Assembly: GCA_008694505.1 (NCBI GenBank)
Contig: VZDJ01004378.1
Location: 3,398,149-3,462,148, forward strand
DNA length: 64,000 bases
Source: Cyanoderma ruficeps
Taxonomy: Eukaryota > Chordata > Aves > Passeriformes > Timaliidae
Reading direction: 5' to 3'
Part shown: in pieces, positions 25,551 through 39,803 of the stretch
Layout of the letters: the number at the start of each line of letters is the position of its first letter
How positions within the stretch are numbered: position 1 is the stretch's first letter
Notes under the pieces: model-generated
The model's input: only the letters and a program-made list of their open reading frames with translations
The model's database searches: none
What the model was told of the DNA's origin: nothing
Translations under genes and position numbers: made by a program

Positions 25551-25900
25551 GCTCAAAGGCCCCAATCCTATCTTGATTATTCCTGGGTGCCAAGGTTGAA
25601 ACCAGCTCTTTGAGACACACTTCCATAAACAAATTTTAGTTCCTATCTAGAGGGGGGCTACAGGAGATGTAAAACCAGAAGAAGGGAGTTACCTCATCAC
25701 TTGTGCTTCTAACTGGGGATTCTGGTCAATTATGCTAATTTGCTAAACCTGTAAAACTGTATTCACCTTATATGGGTTGGGCATTTTTCCAAATCTGCCC
25801 TTGGAGGCCTCCAATAAAGACCAGCCTTTATGCTACCTGCTACACTAATATTGTCTTAAAAGTCTGTTTGGTTGGTTGGTTTTTTTCTAGGTTCTTTAAG
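25551..25900 (+). mobile_element. ERVL-like solo LTR (approximate ends)
   Basis: This segment has the order of a retroviral LTR and matches my memory of an avian ERVL LTR family. The U3-like part includes GGGAGTTACCTCATCACTTG. A TATA-like CTTATATGGG lies near 25767-25776, followed by a polyadenylation signal AATAAAG at 25813-25819 in the context CCTCCAATAAAGACCAGCC. The U5-like part is T-rich. Just after it, AGGTATCAGCAGGATAGG at 25898-25915 resembles a degenerate tRNA-Leu primer-binding site, which would place the LTR end near 25897-25900. I see no gag, pol or env downstream. The left edge is uncertain by tens of bases and no target-site duplication is evident. Confidence 0.65.
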
Positions 25901-25915
25901 GTATCAGCAGGATAG

Positions 25916-28900
25916 GTGCTTATAAATGTGGTGCTTAAGTTACCTGAAACCTATCTTAAAAAGTAAAACTTTCCAGTAGTGTAGGTATTCTCCAAAATAT
26001 ACTTTCCTTAGTTGCATGGTACAGGTATTTCATGGTTTTCTTCTCCTTTCAAAGATTTTATGCAACATATTTTAACAGAAAGGTATTTAATGAGAAAGTA
26101 TGAATGCAATATTTGACCAGGAGTTCCTGGATGCATAATGGAAAACAATGTAAATATGAATGATTCATTTGAATTCATGAACACTACAGAAATACTCACC
26201 TCTGTCTATGCTCTCTCTATAATACAACACCCAATAAGGACAAACCCTTCTTCCCTTCATCTCTGTCAAAATGACTGTGACTATACCAGTCTCTTCTGAG
26301 GTCTCCAAACATTCCTGCATTACTCTGAATGACTCAAAGTATCTATGTCATTAACTGCTCAATAGTATCTTGTGCATTCCATTTTCCTCTTCATGTACTG
26401 TAATAAAATTGCTGGGACTTTTATGAAAACCAAACAATTTTGAAGTTACAGCCATGCATGCAGGACACTGTTTAATACCAGGACATAAAAAGGCAATTTG
26501 CTCACTTTTTAAATTGATCTTGACACTTATAGCACACATTTAGCCCACATATTATCCATAAGTAGGGAAGTAATTGAATACCCCAGGTAAGTGGGTTAAT
26601 GTACTTTCATGAATATGGATGATTATATTTTGCTTATTCTTTCACAGTCTACATAGCTTTTGTTGAATGTCTTTTGATTGCAGGCTATTGAAAATTTGCA
26701 TTTTCCTACACTCCATTAGAAATCAATAAATCATATGCTGGAAGAATGCTTCTCTGCCCCTATGTGCCAGTATGTTGTCAGTGGTGCATCTGAGACCAAA
26801 TGTTTAGACTAAAGGTAAAATAAATTCTCCAGCAGAGAGGAATTATGGAAGAATAATACACAAAGGGAATTGCTATCAGTTAGGGGTTAGCTTCTGCCTT
26901 GAAGCCAGATGAACTTATCTTGCTTTCAAAATACTTTTTGTGGTTTTTTAACCTTAGCTATTGTAGAACAGGGTGGTTTTATTATCTAAGTAAATGTCTA
27001 GTCGTTTAGAGACTATTATTAACCTCATAATACCTTACAGCTGGCTTTTTAATGAGTGCCCATTAGTAACAGAACTTAATGGTCCATTAGAATGACAGGG
27101 ATCACCAGGACCTCACAGCATTGTAGGCACATTCAGTATCTGGGCACAAACCTCCTTGACATCTTATGCAGAGAACATATTACAAAATGATGATACCATT
27201 TGGCTTGGGCTTTGGTTTATGCACTGATAGTAATTATTTTTCAGTGAAAGGCAACAAGTTATTTTGTTTTCAATAGACTTTTTGGGTTAACTTTACAAGG
27301 AGTCATTGAAGTTGGAAAAAATAATCTCCTTTCCTTTCAGTTTCTACATAACATAACTCTTAGGAGATGAAATAAGTTTCTTTATGCCCATATTTCCAGC
27401 TTTCCCGAGTAAACAGAGGAAGAAAATGGTGCAACCATGTTTCCTACATAGAAAATTCAACTAAATGTTTCCAGTAATCTCTGCAGACTCAGAATCATAG
27501 GCAGGAAGCAGAGCCATGAAAGAGAGCAACCTTCACGAAGTCCAGTTCTGTGAATGCTAAGGATTATTCTTTGTTTTCCTGACTATCTTCTGGTTTTCTC
27601 AAGCTTGTCTGAAAATATTTTCTATCTCTGGCTTTTCTGTTTTAAGACAAATGCTGAGAGAAATGGTATTACTGGAAAAGGCAATAATGTGCATAGAGGA
27701 AATAGAAGTCCTTGATTTTTGTGCTGGTGTCCAGGTGGAATATTTCACAGGTATTCATGTGTTAGCCTGAAACTCCAGTCTACAACAGGATGGGCACTAT
27801 AGCTGTCAACACAGCATGCTCTAGAAGGCATGCTAGGAATGTCATAGGTTATGACCTGAGCCCCTAGATCATAGTTTGGTACAATCAATAATAAGAATCT
27901 ACACTTGATCTTTGTCCTACAACAGAAGATGAATGGATGATTAATGGAATTTGTCTTAAGGTACTAATCCATCATGAATATCTGCGTACACCTTTCATTT
28001 TGTTATCACCCATTCCTGTTGGAGACTGAAGAGTACACTGACTAGTGTCACAAAAGGGGTGTAAGAATTTACATGCTGGTACATATGAAACATTTAAAAA
28101 TATAAACCATATTATCTAAGAAAATAACAATATATGCAAAGTATTAATTATTTCTCTTTCAGATTATCTGGACCTTGGTCCAAAGATCAGGAACTGTAGG
28201 AGCTGTAATGATGGTGCTTTGGAATCTTTGTGGCAAGTGCACACATAAAAGAAACTCTCTGTGACTTTCTGTGCAAAATGTTTGCTTCAGAAGCACCCTT
28301 GGAAGTTTTAGTGGGATTCATAAGGAACATGCATGGGATGGCCAGCACAGAGAGAAACAGCCATTAAAACCTGTGAGTTCCCAGAGGTCACACCTTTTAA
28401 AATGAAATGCAGCAGAGCCCTCTGAGTACTTTGTAGTGCTGAAGGTTTTATCCCAAGGTACATAATTAACAATAATGATAATGTGAGACAAGTTAAAAAA
28501 TATCAAGGTATAGTCGCCTGCCCCAGAATTTGGAGCCTGTATTCTATAACTGATAACTTATATACTTATTTTTTGTTCTTTCAGCTTAATTACTGGTTTT
28601 TGCTAACTTCTTGCTTTGTACTACCAGCTGTATATGTATAATGCCTCCTCACTATGGCTAAAGACAAGTCTTCTTGCGTTTAAGAATTTATGAACCAAAA
28701 AGGCTCCTACTTAAATGCTTTTTTTTAATGGGCTGGTGATGTATAACACTGAAACTAGCAAAGAATCAGTGGGTCTTTTCTACATTATGTTGCTTATTAA
28801 TAGAATAACAACAAAATAATTATTCTAAGTATTGTGACCTTTATGGCATGATGGCAATTAGAAACCTTGATTAATTCAGAAATCCCTTTTTTAAGAGCTG

Positions 28901-31840
28901 TGTGTGCACCTAGTGACAAACAGTTGTCATTCTAAATTTTTTGGGAACTTTTTTGAGAGGTAACTGCTTGAGAAGAGGAAACTGGAAACCAAGGACACTA
29001 AGAAGAAACTAAGACACAGAGAAACTGTGGTGTTAAACTACAATCTACTAGGGGCGAAAAGGAAATTTATAGACCACCAGTATTTACTGATGATTTTTCC
29101 TGAAATTTAGACCTTAAGTGTCTGCATCAAATATATGCTTCCTGTACACCTGTTAGATAACTAAGTTAGACAAGGAGAGATACACAGCTCTGGAGAGGGA
29201 GTCATCTGGCCCATTTTAGATGTCTGTCCACCACCCACCATTTTCTTTAAAAGGAGCCCAGGCTACGAAATTAGATTGAAATTTAGCTTAGACTTAGGCA
29301 AAATAAATCCCAGTTTTAATTACTACCCATGGAAATTACTCCTTGGAAATGTGACTTGCCCAATGTTGGTAGAATTCAAGCAGGTCACAGACCAATGCTG
29401 GAAGAAACCTTTCTCTAGACACACCTTAGTGTGCAGCACAACAAAGATGAGGCCACCTAAAAATCAGCTTCAAATATATAGATTTTCTAGACTTTTATTC
29501 TGTGTAGTGCTTGTCAATCCTCACAGCTTCCCTTTTGTTTGCAGTTCCAGCTAGACTATGGCTGTATTCATACAATTAAGAAATCATTTCTAGGACGGGC
29601 TCAAAGCCATATTTTGTTTCCTATCTGCATTATCTATATGCAAAGAAAACTGCAGGGCTGGCTCGAAGCTGACCCAGCTGGAGTGTCCCTGGAAGAAAAC
29701 TGTAGATAAATCAGGAGCTTTAGAGCACACAGAAAAGCAATTTTCTTTCCCATACACAGATAGATTTGGAACAGCTGGGGAGACTGCTGCTGCAGCACTG
29801 TGCAGAGTAGATGACTGTGGAGGGCTGTGCAGAAGCACTCTTGACATTTTGCCTGAAAATGCACCAATTCTACCTGCCATGAAGGCAGATGGGATTTACA
29901 GTCAACGGATTTCAGGCAGATTGCAAGCTGCCTTTAAATCCATATGGTCTAGAGTGCTCCCCTACTTGTCCGGTGTCTATACAGCTCAGACATACTTGAC
30001 AATTTTCATTCTTTCTCCTTTTATTCATATATCATAAACTTATCTGGAAATGAAATTACTTTGCTTCTCTTTTGCACTGGAAAAGATAAGGATGTTACTG
30101 AGATTTATGTATCTGACTTCGAGACATGTATACCCTTCTCAGCCTCCTGCAAAAACCAAAGTGATAGTTTCATGGCTAGCCTTGTCAGTTTTTGCTTTTC
30201 ACCCTCAGACTAACTTACAGTGGGGGAAATATCAAAAGTGTGTGTTGCAACAAGTTTTTGAATCAAGAGTTTGGAGTCCACAAATCTCAGCAGTAGCTGT
30301 ACTTGGGATTGAGATCTGAGCCTCTGTTAACACAACGAAGCCAAGAAGCACAATGGAGATGAGATACTTTTTGTTTTACTGTTGGAGGAACTTCTCTGCA
30401 TCAGGTGAGAAAGTAGAGCAGAACTCACTGTGTTTGTGTCATAACAATATGAAAGTGCCTGCCTTTGCCCAGCATTCTCAGTTTAGGATAGATAACATTA
30501 ATGAAGAGCCCTGAGACTGTAATTCACAGCTCTTTTAACAATGAAGACAAACCTGGAAGCTGATATACAAATGTGCTCTCCTGTCAGGACTTCAGGAACA
30601 TTTCAGAACACATTTTGTGACTAATGTGGTAATGGAAGAGCCTCCTCACTGTCATTTTGCATCAGTGAGGGTGGCTGCAGACAAGGGACATTTGCCTTTT
30701 GTATACTACATCAGCCTGTTGATCAACATCTTTCCCAGCAAAACTCTTCAGGGAGAAGCTTTAATTGGTACTGCCACAAAATGTGTCTTGCTGCCTTTCT
30801 CATTCAATAAAGCTACAAAAAGCAGTAAAAAAATCAGAGTTGCAGGAAGTCACATTATCAAGAACATGGCATTATAGAAAGCTGTAAATGCAAAATAAAT
30901 CAACCATGTTCAATGCAAAATTGAGTATCTAATGCAATGTTTTTCATCTGCTGCTTCTGGGGCACTAAATAGATCTGTCTATATCTGCTATTGGTTTCAC
31001 CACTTTCATATCCTGTTTTTCCTTACCTCACACATAAGCAATATTTTCTCCTGTGGCATTTTCCTTCAGTTTCAATTTAAAGGCCAAATAAATTTCAAAT
31101 AATTTCCTATTCAATTAAATTTTTAATTTTAAAGAACTGTGGCCAAAGAATGTGATTGCTGTTATGTCTTGATGAAAGATCAGTGAAGCATCCCTGGATT
31201 TTATAGATGCGCTTGCATCCAGGTCATTGCTTGAGAGCAAATTCATGTCTTTGCAAATATTGATTCTTTAGAATTTTCAAAGTTCCAGAAACTCAAGGTG
31301 ACCTGGTGCACCAGAGATGTAGGTCAATAAATTTCAGAATGCCTGAGGAGAGTGCCTTGTGTAACTTCCCTGTTGGTAAAATTCCTCTCCTATATCTTAA
31401 TGTCTTCATAGGCCAGATGGCAGTTTAATTTCTAGGAGACTATTAAAAAGAATCATAAAAAGACTTGTATTATTTGAAAGGATGGTGTGTGTTGAAAGGT
31501 AGAATATACCGTCCATTAAATAAAGAAATACATGTAGGCATCTACTGGCTGAATTCAGAGCTCAGGACAGAAAATACTATGGGAATTTGGTTTGAATTAT
31601 CCTGTTGTTCTGTCCCACATTCTGTAAATTCCAGCCCCTTCATTTTTTTCTGAGTATCCAACACAGAGACACACTCGTGAGTGAAGAAATGGAACTGATT
31701 TCATTACCCTTGAGCTATCTACACACACGCTGTTTGACCTCCATGGTAGATTTAGATGTAAACTTCTACTGGGAATAATTTTTCAAAATATTTCATTTAA
31801 AAAAACTTAATCATACGATGTTTCTTCTTACTCATAGTTT
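25916..31840. other. AT-rich non-coding stretch
   Basis: I see no gene I can support. Frames reach about 96 codons (minus, 29590-29880), overlapped by other frames on both strands. The sequence after the LTR does not read as retroviral. An ATG at 30354 followed by a donor-like CAG/GTGAGA near 30400 lacks a convincing upstream acceptor or promoter. Some blocks, such as 26940-27080, look like ordinary unique DNA. A few short T-runs are present. Confidence 0.5.
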
Positions 31841-31858
31841 GGGTGTTTGTGGTTTGGT

Positions 31859-31881
31859 GGGGGGAGGGGTGTGGGTTTGGG
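31859..31881 (+). other. Canonical G-quadruplex motif
   Basis: Six G, then A, four G, TGT, three G, TTT, three G: four G-runs of at least three with loops of 1-3 bases. The short loops favour a stable parallel quadruplex in vitro. It is followed by a T/TTG-rich tract to about 31975 like those near 15900 and 46510. No gene or promoter is visible next to it, so a regulatory role cannot be argued. Confidence 0.75.
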
Positions 31882-34800
31882 TTTTTTCCTTGCTTTTGGT
31901 TTTGTTTCTGTTTGGGATTTTTTATTTGTTTGTTCTGCTTGAGATTTTTTTAATGGTTGTTGTTTTATCTTTTACAGAAAAAAAAAATACCAAACCAGAC
32001 ACTAGTTTTTAATTTAAATTGCAAAAAACACCACACCATATTTTCTCCCCAACTCTTCACCAAATTTGGGAATTATTTTATAGGGAAAAAAGTAAACAGA
32101 ATAACCATGTTATTTACTCTCACTCAGCAAATGTGCTTGGGAATTTATCCTGATGAAATCATCCTATTAAGCCACTTGACAGGAGTGTATCAACAGAGGA
32201 AAGTGCAACTCAGAGTATTCTGAACTTAATTCGTGCCTTCTTCAGCACTTCAGATATATATCCAATGGCTTAGGGTTTCAAAAGTGATCCTGCCTGTTTA
32301 TCTTCTTGTGCTGTCCCATTAAAAGTAGACAAGTATCTGGAACATTCAGTGGTGTGGTGATGGCAGTGTGCACACTGATTTAAAGGAGGAGCACTCCAGG
32401 AGCACCACATAAAAGGTGATGTGGTCTGCTGTTGCTGCTGCTGTACACAGAAAGAAGAGTCACTTTCAGTCTAGACTAAAAGAAAGATATTGAGCATTAT
32501 GTATCCTGAATTCAAGCAAGTATAGCCAAGACTACACCAATCCATGATGTAGCATTGCACTAATCTTCAACAAAGATCTTCGGAGAGCTTTGAATCTCCT
32601 AGTATATTCATATATCCAATGGACAATAAATTAAAAGTTGGTTACTTTTTTGTCTCTGGAAAGAAGTAGTTTTTTTTCTGTTTAAATGACATTACAATGA
32701 GCCACTTGTCAATTTACTCTCAGATGTGTAGCAAAGAGAGCTGAATGAATGGCAGTGGCAAAGACTGCCTTTGAAACAACTTATTTTTACATGCCATATT
32801 CAATTAATAAGAAATGAAAAGACTGAATATTCTGACTTTATTAACAAAAGTAGAACTGCATATATTTTATATGGATAACTGTATAGTTTTCTTCTGTGCA
32901 GAATAAAAGTTTACAACCGATTTTTGATCAAAACTTATGTCTACCTACAATCTTACACCTGCAGGAAGAATTGCTCTAGTTAAAAACCCTAGATCTTGAC
33001 TGAACATTGTGGAAATGGACATTCTCATGATGTATATAGGACCCTCAATTATTTCATACCAAAATCACAAAAGTTCAATGTTTTGTGTCTATTCTCAGAG
33101 AACACAAAACTAGACTAAAATGTTTCGTTTATTCTTGGGTTTCCAGATCTAATATGATGTTTTGAAGTTAAAAGGCTCCTTACTGCCAAATGAGGAAACT
33201 ACATCTCAGAGATTCATGAAACATCTTTTAATCTGCCCTGATTCTGATGAGCAATCTGCTGAAAATAGTTCAGACACAACTTTTGTAGAATGATAATTTG
33301 GATGCTCTCACTTCTGAATAGGGAATCCAGACTACTGCTGCATCCCCCAAAGAATATACATTCATGTCAGGAGCTATAAGGCTATCATTCTTACTCAGTT
33401 TATATAGGACTGAATTGTAATGTGTAACATCTACCCTGGGGTGACATCTTTGCAGGCAAAGGCAACAAGTTTGACCCTCAGTTCCTGACTGTGGGAAATG
33501 TGACTAGTAATTTTGCAAATTTCATTATAATTACAGGTACGTAAAGTAAACAACTGCTTTGACCTAAATGCCTAACAGAAGCAGAATACACTTAAAAGGA
33601 TAACTCCATGGGTCTCGACCAGGCAGAAAAGAAAAAGAATTCTGAGCATTCATAATCCTCTTCATCTGCAACTCCATTAGGGAATTAATCTATTAGCTAA
33701 ATAACTAAATGTATTGTGTGCCAAATCCTTCATAGGTTATGACAGCAAACGGGCCAGTAAACCACTTATGCTCTTGGTTACACTGATAGAATTGCAGCAA
33801 TAGGTTGGTATTCTGAGTTTGCACACTGAGCCAGGTGTGGGGTGGAGTTTGTGTTTTTACCACCTGTGCACTGCCCATTGACAAAAGATTTCCACCACTG
33901 TAAGCAGGAGCAGAAATAAGTCATTAATTTGAATATTAATGCTTGCATACTATGCAATGACATAAAAATAAAACCTAAACCAAACCCCAAACGAAAAAAA
34001 ACAACAAAAACACCAAGCCAACCCAAACAGACAGAAATATCCAATGTAGCCTAGGTGAAAGAATAAGGCAAAGTAACTACTTGCCTTGGGCAGCGGCATG
34101 TAAAAACTGCCCATGTCCCACATAGATTGTGCTATGGGAATACTGCAGCTGCTGGTGGAGGTAAAAGGGATATGGGTGAGGGGGATTAACATGTTACTTA
34201 CATGGCTGCCCTCTACCTCATGACTATGTATTGCACTGCATTGAGCTTGTAATTCTGGCTCACCAGGGCTGGCCCCTTCTTGCTCTGATCCTATTCTGCT
34301 CCGTTCCTCTACTGCACCTTTTTCCCTGGTAGGAGTAACCCAGTGACCTGACCCCTCCACACCTAGCATAGAAAATTCAATTTTGTAACACTCCTGAGAA
34401 TGCCTAAGCTATCCTTGTGGCATTCTAAAAATACAGTGTAGTTGCTGAAATTATATTTGTTCATAGGATGCCCTAGAAAGTCCTGAAAGAAATAGTAGAA
34501 GCTCAATAACCAAATCATCTTTAAAAGGCAACAAAAAACTTCTGAACACTTCAGCCAATCCATCTAATTTTAAAAAGAAGATTGAAATACTTTTACATTT
34601 ATTTTATAATTTAAAAAATCCCAAGGAATGTAACAGCTACTACTATTTAACAGCTAAGAAATTTTACAAGTAGTAAGGACTTGGGCACTTATCCCTCTTG
34701 TGATGCTGTGATTAAAGCAGTTTAAGAATATTCCAGAAAATTTAACAGTTTGCTGATGTAGCAAAACATTTTAAGGCCTGAAAAGAAGGAAACAATCCAT

Positions 34801-37800
34801 ACTGCTCAACTTCCCCTTTCATCATCTCTTTAAAAGAATGTAACAAAGTGTGGTGGAGTAATTCGAGATGCCAATAAAATAATGTTCCATTGTTCTTCAT
34901 GGAAATTAGTGGGCATGACAATGTATGTCATTACTGCTACTGAAAGCCATTGGAGAAATCATTATTGAATTTTAATGAATAAGCTAACTGCTTGGGATTG
35001 TCAGACTCCTAATTATTGGAGAAAAATTAATTCTGGCATTCTGTAATTACTACTTCAAATATTGTAAGATTTATCAAAAGGACCATATGAAATAAGTCCT
35101 CTAAAACCCCCAATGGACACACTTTATACATTCAATATGTTTGATTATAGTAGTACGGATGTCACGGTAACCTAGTACACAGATACACTGAGAATAAATA
35201 TTCACCTTCTTAAATCTTCAGCTCTTGTAAGACAATATGAGCAAACACAAGTGAGTTCTGCATCAAGATTTCTTAACATCTCATCTTAATGCCCCAAATT
35301 TTCTGTTATACATAAAGAACTCTGATTTTATAGTTGGTACAACCCTCCATAATTTCCTTATGTGTATATTTCTGTTAATTCAAAGACATACTAATGTGCT
35401 TGGTTCCAAGCAGAAAAACAGTGTTTTGGAGGATGCTCTGACCTGCAGTGAAGGCAGTGGGGAAGAGAAGCAGGATGAGGGTCAGGCTGAGGAGGAACAG
35501 GGCATCACATGGGACAGTAAAGGCTGATGCCCAGGTGCCAGTGCTGGCAGTGCCAGTGCGCTGTGATGTGCCACCCGGACTGAGGAGCAAAGTTTGCCAA
35601 GATACTCAGAATATATTAATGTAATACTACTGCTTTAGAAATATTAAAGCACAACTTTATCTGAGAAGCCTCATACTATAATCTCTGCAAAAGTGACTCC
35701 ATGCATGCTCCTCAGGAGTCAGGGAAGGTGAGGTCTTACAGGAGAGGGCCAACAAGCAGCAGGAACTGCAGGGAGGAGAATATCCTAGCAGCAGAATTAT
35801 GGGCCCAAGGTACACGCAAGCACAGCCTGGAGCATGCCTGGCTGGCTGTCGGTGTGTTCAGGAAGGTGCGGTGCCATGTTGGGCCTAGCGCACTGGCAGT
35901 CCCATCACACGCAGCACATTGTCTTTCGGAGCATGAATGAACTTGTGAAAATACAACCTTTTTTTTCCACTACACCATAATCTTGCCACTAAAAAGGATG
36001 ACACTTATTCCTATAGCTGTTTCCTTCTGACCTGCCATTATAGTGCTGCATTTGTGATCTTTTATCCCAGAGGCCTTCAGAGTGGTGCTGTGGCCTTTAA
36101 GCACACCCTCACACCCTTTTGGCTGCTTTTCTGGCATTTCTGTCTGAATGCCACAAAAGAGCTGAAGGCCTGGGGTTTGAATGTATTGAATATAAAGCCA
36201 TGGATGGAGGACAGGCTTCAGGACACTTCTACCCTCTCTTTAACGTTACTGTACTGGTTACATATATAAATACACCTAAGTGCTGTTGTGTCCTGCAAGC
36301 ACAAAATGGGGATTGGCTCATGAAGACATCTTTCTTTGCAGTGAATGGGCCTTGGGATTTGAAAATCTGATCAGAATTGGGCAGCTTCACCCTCATTTTC
36401 ATCCAAAAAAATGTATTTGAATTTGATTGTTCATGTCATGCTGCTTTTAAATGTTTCATCTGTTGTATCTTAAAGTTGACAAGAGCAACTGAAAATTAAG
36501 CTTTAATTCATCACAAGTGGTTGATGTGACTGGAAGAAATTTGGGTTCTAAAGCATCAAAAAGAGAAAATTCACCATGTAACTGTTTGGATCAGATTATG
36601 TGAGCAGTGTTAGATCAGAATATGCTGACTACATCCTTTAAAGTAAAATGTATTTGTGTGAAGGTGGTATCAATACTGTAATAAGGGCCTGTGTGGCTGT
36701 AAGAGTAGTAATAGGTGCATATTAATTCCATTGCACCTGCATTACTGCAGTCTGAGTTTTCATCTGGTGATCTGTGTGACTGTAAGGAGTTAACCAGAAA
36801 ATGTATGTTTATACATGGCATGAAACTGGTGATCCAGATGTAAGAAGACAATGTTACCCTTTGTTACAGAAACTGCCATCTCATTACTTTATTCCCATGT
36901 ATTTCTGGTGACATATCAGTAATTGGATGCATAAGCTGTCAGACACCAGCGTTCCCAAGCTCCTTTTCAACTTGGCGTTTCATAGAATGTCAAGGTTTTT
37001 TCTGTGTTTTAATAAAATGTGGTCTTCTATACAACACCATTTCACTCCATTCAGTGTCATACTAATATTACTCATTGAATCTGAGTTGAAAGTGAGTAAA
37101 GCCACCTACCTATTTTGAAGGCATAATGAGCTTAGCTCACGGTCTCTTTAGTGCCAAATAACAACATTCAGATGTTTATAATTAGGGAAATATTAGAAAA
37201 CTGGTCTCGAAAACAACAAAATTACAAACTGTCCTTGAAAATGCTAAAATCTTATTTTCCTTCTAAATAAAGAAACAACTAAAAAAAATTAGTTCTAAAA
37301 CTGTTCTCTTGCTGTGCCACTGCATATAAGAAAAACAATGCTTTTGTTATGAGTTAGGTAAGAATGAGGCCTTTTGAAAGAAAAGCTGGTTGTGTTTTCA
37401 AACCATGAAACTCCTTCACAGTGCATTTCTCTCAGGAGACAGGTATTTACAACTGATGTAAAGTGACGTCAACTTTTTGCTCATTCATCTTGAAGTCTGT
37501 TTTCTGGCACAAATAATCAAAAGTGAAAAGTGATTAGTCCCAGGAGGAGATTGTCATTTCAGTGTAATACAATATCAGTGTGAGCACCTTAGAAATAGTC
37601 AGTTTTGCAAACATCAGGACATTGATGATTTTGGAGCACTATCTGCAAGCTCTAATTCATTGACCACTCAAAAATTCTTTGGAAAAATCCTGCCACACAC
37701 TGTCCCAGACAGAGAATGGAAGCTGTAATTCACCACAGGTCACACAATGTCATTAAATCATTTTTGTATTCAGACCAATCCTTGTACTCATCTGACTTGT

Positions 37801-39270
37801 AACAGCCAAAAAAAAGTAGCTATATTCTACGGCCACTTGTTCAGTTTACTCAGAAATTTACAATTTCACTTATAAGCAGTTTTGTGGAAAACGTGGAGAA
37901 ACTTTATAAAAAAGAAGCAAGACAGCTCTCTTTCTTGGTCTCAATCAAATCCACCTGGGATATTTCAGCTTTAAAGAGAAACTGTGATTATGTTCATGGA
38001 AATTTTATACATTGAAGAGAATATTTTTCTATGAAGTGAGATACCAGTGTCATCATTTTTAGTTTGGGAAAATGCTGGAAAAGTGTGAAATGGGGAAAAA
38101 GGAAATTTGCAGCCCCCTCCATAAATTCTCACTACTGGGTGAATAAGGATGTTATCTGCCTCAAGGACACTTCAGAATATTTTATCTTCCAACATTAATT
38201 TCAAATGAGTAGTTTCTTTTTCATTTTTTTAAGAAGCATGAATGAAATATCCAAGAACTTTAGGTATATCTCATTAGTTTCAAGCTTTGGTGAAGGATAT
38301 CACCCAAAGGAACTTCACACAACCAAGAGAGTGGTTGAGAACTGTCAGTTACACAGATCTTCCCTCCTGAAAAAACACTGTCTAACTTTTACTTTGAGGA
38401 AGAAGGAAGCATGAAGCTCTGCTCCAGCAGTTGCAGTACTGTTTGACTCTGCAACAGTCCCCCAAAGCAACAGTGAACTAACAATGGATATCAGTGGTTT
38501 GGACCCCTTGAGTACTAATTGCTTTCTTTAGTTGCACAGTATGTAATGCACAAGTAACAGGTACTTGCAGCTTTCCCAATCCTCACCAAAAGGAAGTATC
38601 TTCAGAGCAAGAATACTGGCGTGTTCCCATACCTATGCATGAGACAACCCTCTTCTTACTCTGCCAGCAGCCCACTCAGTGCCTATCAGCCTTTCTCACT
38701 ACAAAAACAGTATCACACACCAAAGAAAGAATTGATCTTGTTATTTTTTCCAGGCAATATCAACTCTAGTAGGATTAAAAACAGACATAGAGGTAAAGAG
38801 TCTTGGAGTGTATTAGCAATGTCATTTGTTATTATTCTGATGGAATAGTTATTTACTTATTGCTGAGGCTTTGACTACAGCTCAGGAAATTGTATACCAA
38901 AAATGCACTTTTGGGGCCAATAATTCCTAGCAATACCCAGGCTTCAGCTACAGCAAAATACCAAGGTCTCAACTGTTGCATTATCCTCATTCGTCACAGC
39001 TGAATGTAATGATTATACCAGAGCTCGTAACTGTAGTGAATCTAACAAATTAATTTCACACCATCGTTGCTCATCCACACAACTGTTAAGTTTTCACCTT
39101 TTTGTCTCAAAACATCTTCCAGCTGTTCAAAAATCATCTACTTCTCTTCTGCTAATGCCCTCCCCCTGCCAGCCTCAGCATTCCAGCTTGACAGCTCTAT
39201 TTTTATAACAGGGTGCAATTTTAACCATAACTCTGACTCTTCTTTATGTATTATTTACTAACCACATATG
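31882..39270. other. AT-rich non-coding stretch with GC-richer patches
   Basis: I see no recognisable gene. A 139-codon minus-strand frame at 33950-34369 is the longest in the window; its C-terminal third is only the translation of a T/G-rich tract, and its N-terminal part has no domain I know. GC-richer patches lie at about 35380-35590 and 35700-35940, with short frames in several registers. The block near 34980-35060 is rich in TAATTA/ATTAAT homeodomain-type sites and could be a conserved enhancer, but this cannot be tested here. Confidence 0.5.
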
Positions 39271-39301
39271 ACTCACACACTCACACACACACACACACAC
39301 T
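39271..39301 (+). repeat. CA-dinucleotide microsatellite
   Basis: A near-perfect (CA)n run is interrupted by two T bases (ACTCACACACTCACACAC then pure CA). Length is about 31 bases, enough to be polymorphic in a population. Confidence 0.95.
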
Positions 39302-39803
39302 CTCTAAAGGAAAGGATTCTGTTCTGTGCTAGAAAATTCGTCACTTTCAATACTGATCCAGTAAATTACCTCTTGCCATTTCCCATGTGAGCAGATTATG
39401 GAAGCATTTTTCCTTTGTTAAATCTCAAGATTAGAGTGTTCATTAAATCATGCAGGAAACTCCCATTCAAATGCCGAAATACTGGTATTGTTGAATGGAG
39501 TCTGAGAGTTTGGCCAATGTTCCTTTTGTGTGTTTGTTTAATCCTAACCATTAAAGTCACATATAAAACCACTTAAGTATCTTGGGTTAGAATTGTCCTA
39601 GTTTTATTGAATGTCATTCCCTTAAAACAAGATGGTAATACACAATACAAAGAATTTTGGGCTTCTGTTATTGTCAAAGAAATCAGAGAGGCAAATAGAA
39701 AGCTAGATGATTGGGGGACTTCCTCCTACACCCCTTCGGAGTATGTGGCAGAAGATTCTTATCCTTTCCCTTTTCTGTCCCTCTGGCTCCATTTTAATTT
39801 TAG

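Noticed and set aside
26545..26586. CCCCAG/GTAAGTG donor-like site
   Set aside because: Only weak acceptor-like sequences lie upstream, and no open frame is consistent.
27490..27510. AGAATCATAG resembling an inverted CR1 tail
   Set aside because: The sequence that follows lacks the GGTTGGAA block expected after a CR1 tail.
30354..30406. ATG followed by donor-like CAG/GTGAGA, possible first exon
   Set aside because: No promoter or strong acceptor upstream and the 17-residue peptide is unrecognised.
33950..34369. Longest open frame (139 codons, minus strand)
   Set aside because: Its C-terminal third is the translation of a T/G-rich tract, and the rest shows no domain, no orthologue I recognise and no splice or promoter context.
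35375..35590. Minus-strand frame with a signal-peptide-like hydrophobic stretch (LFLLSLTLILLLFPTAFTAG)
   Set aside because: The frame begins at TTG, not ATG, and there is no in-frame ATG before the hydrophobic part; GC-rich patches often give such frames by chance.
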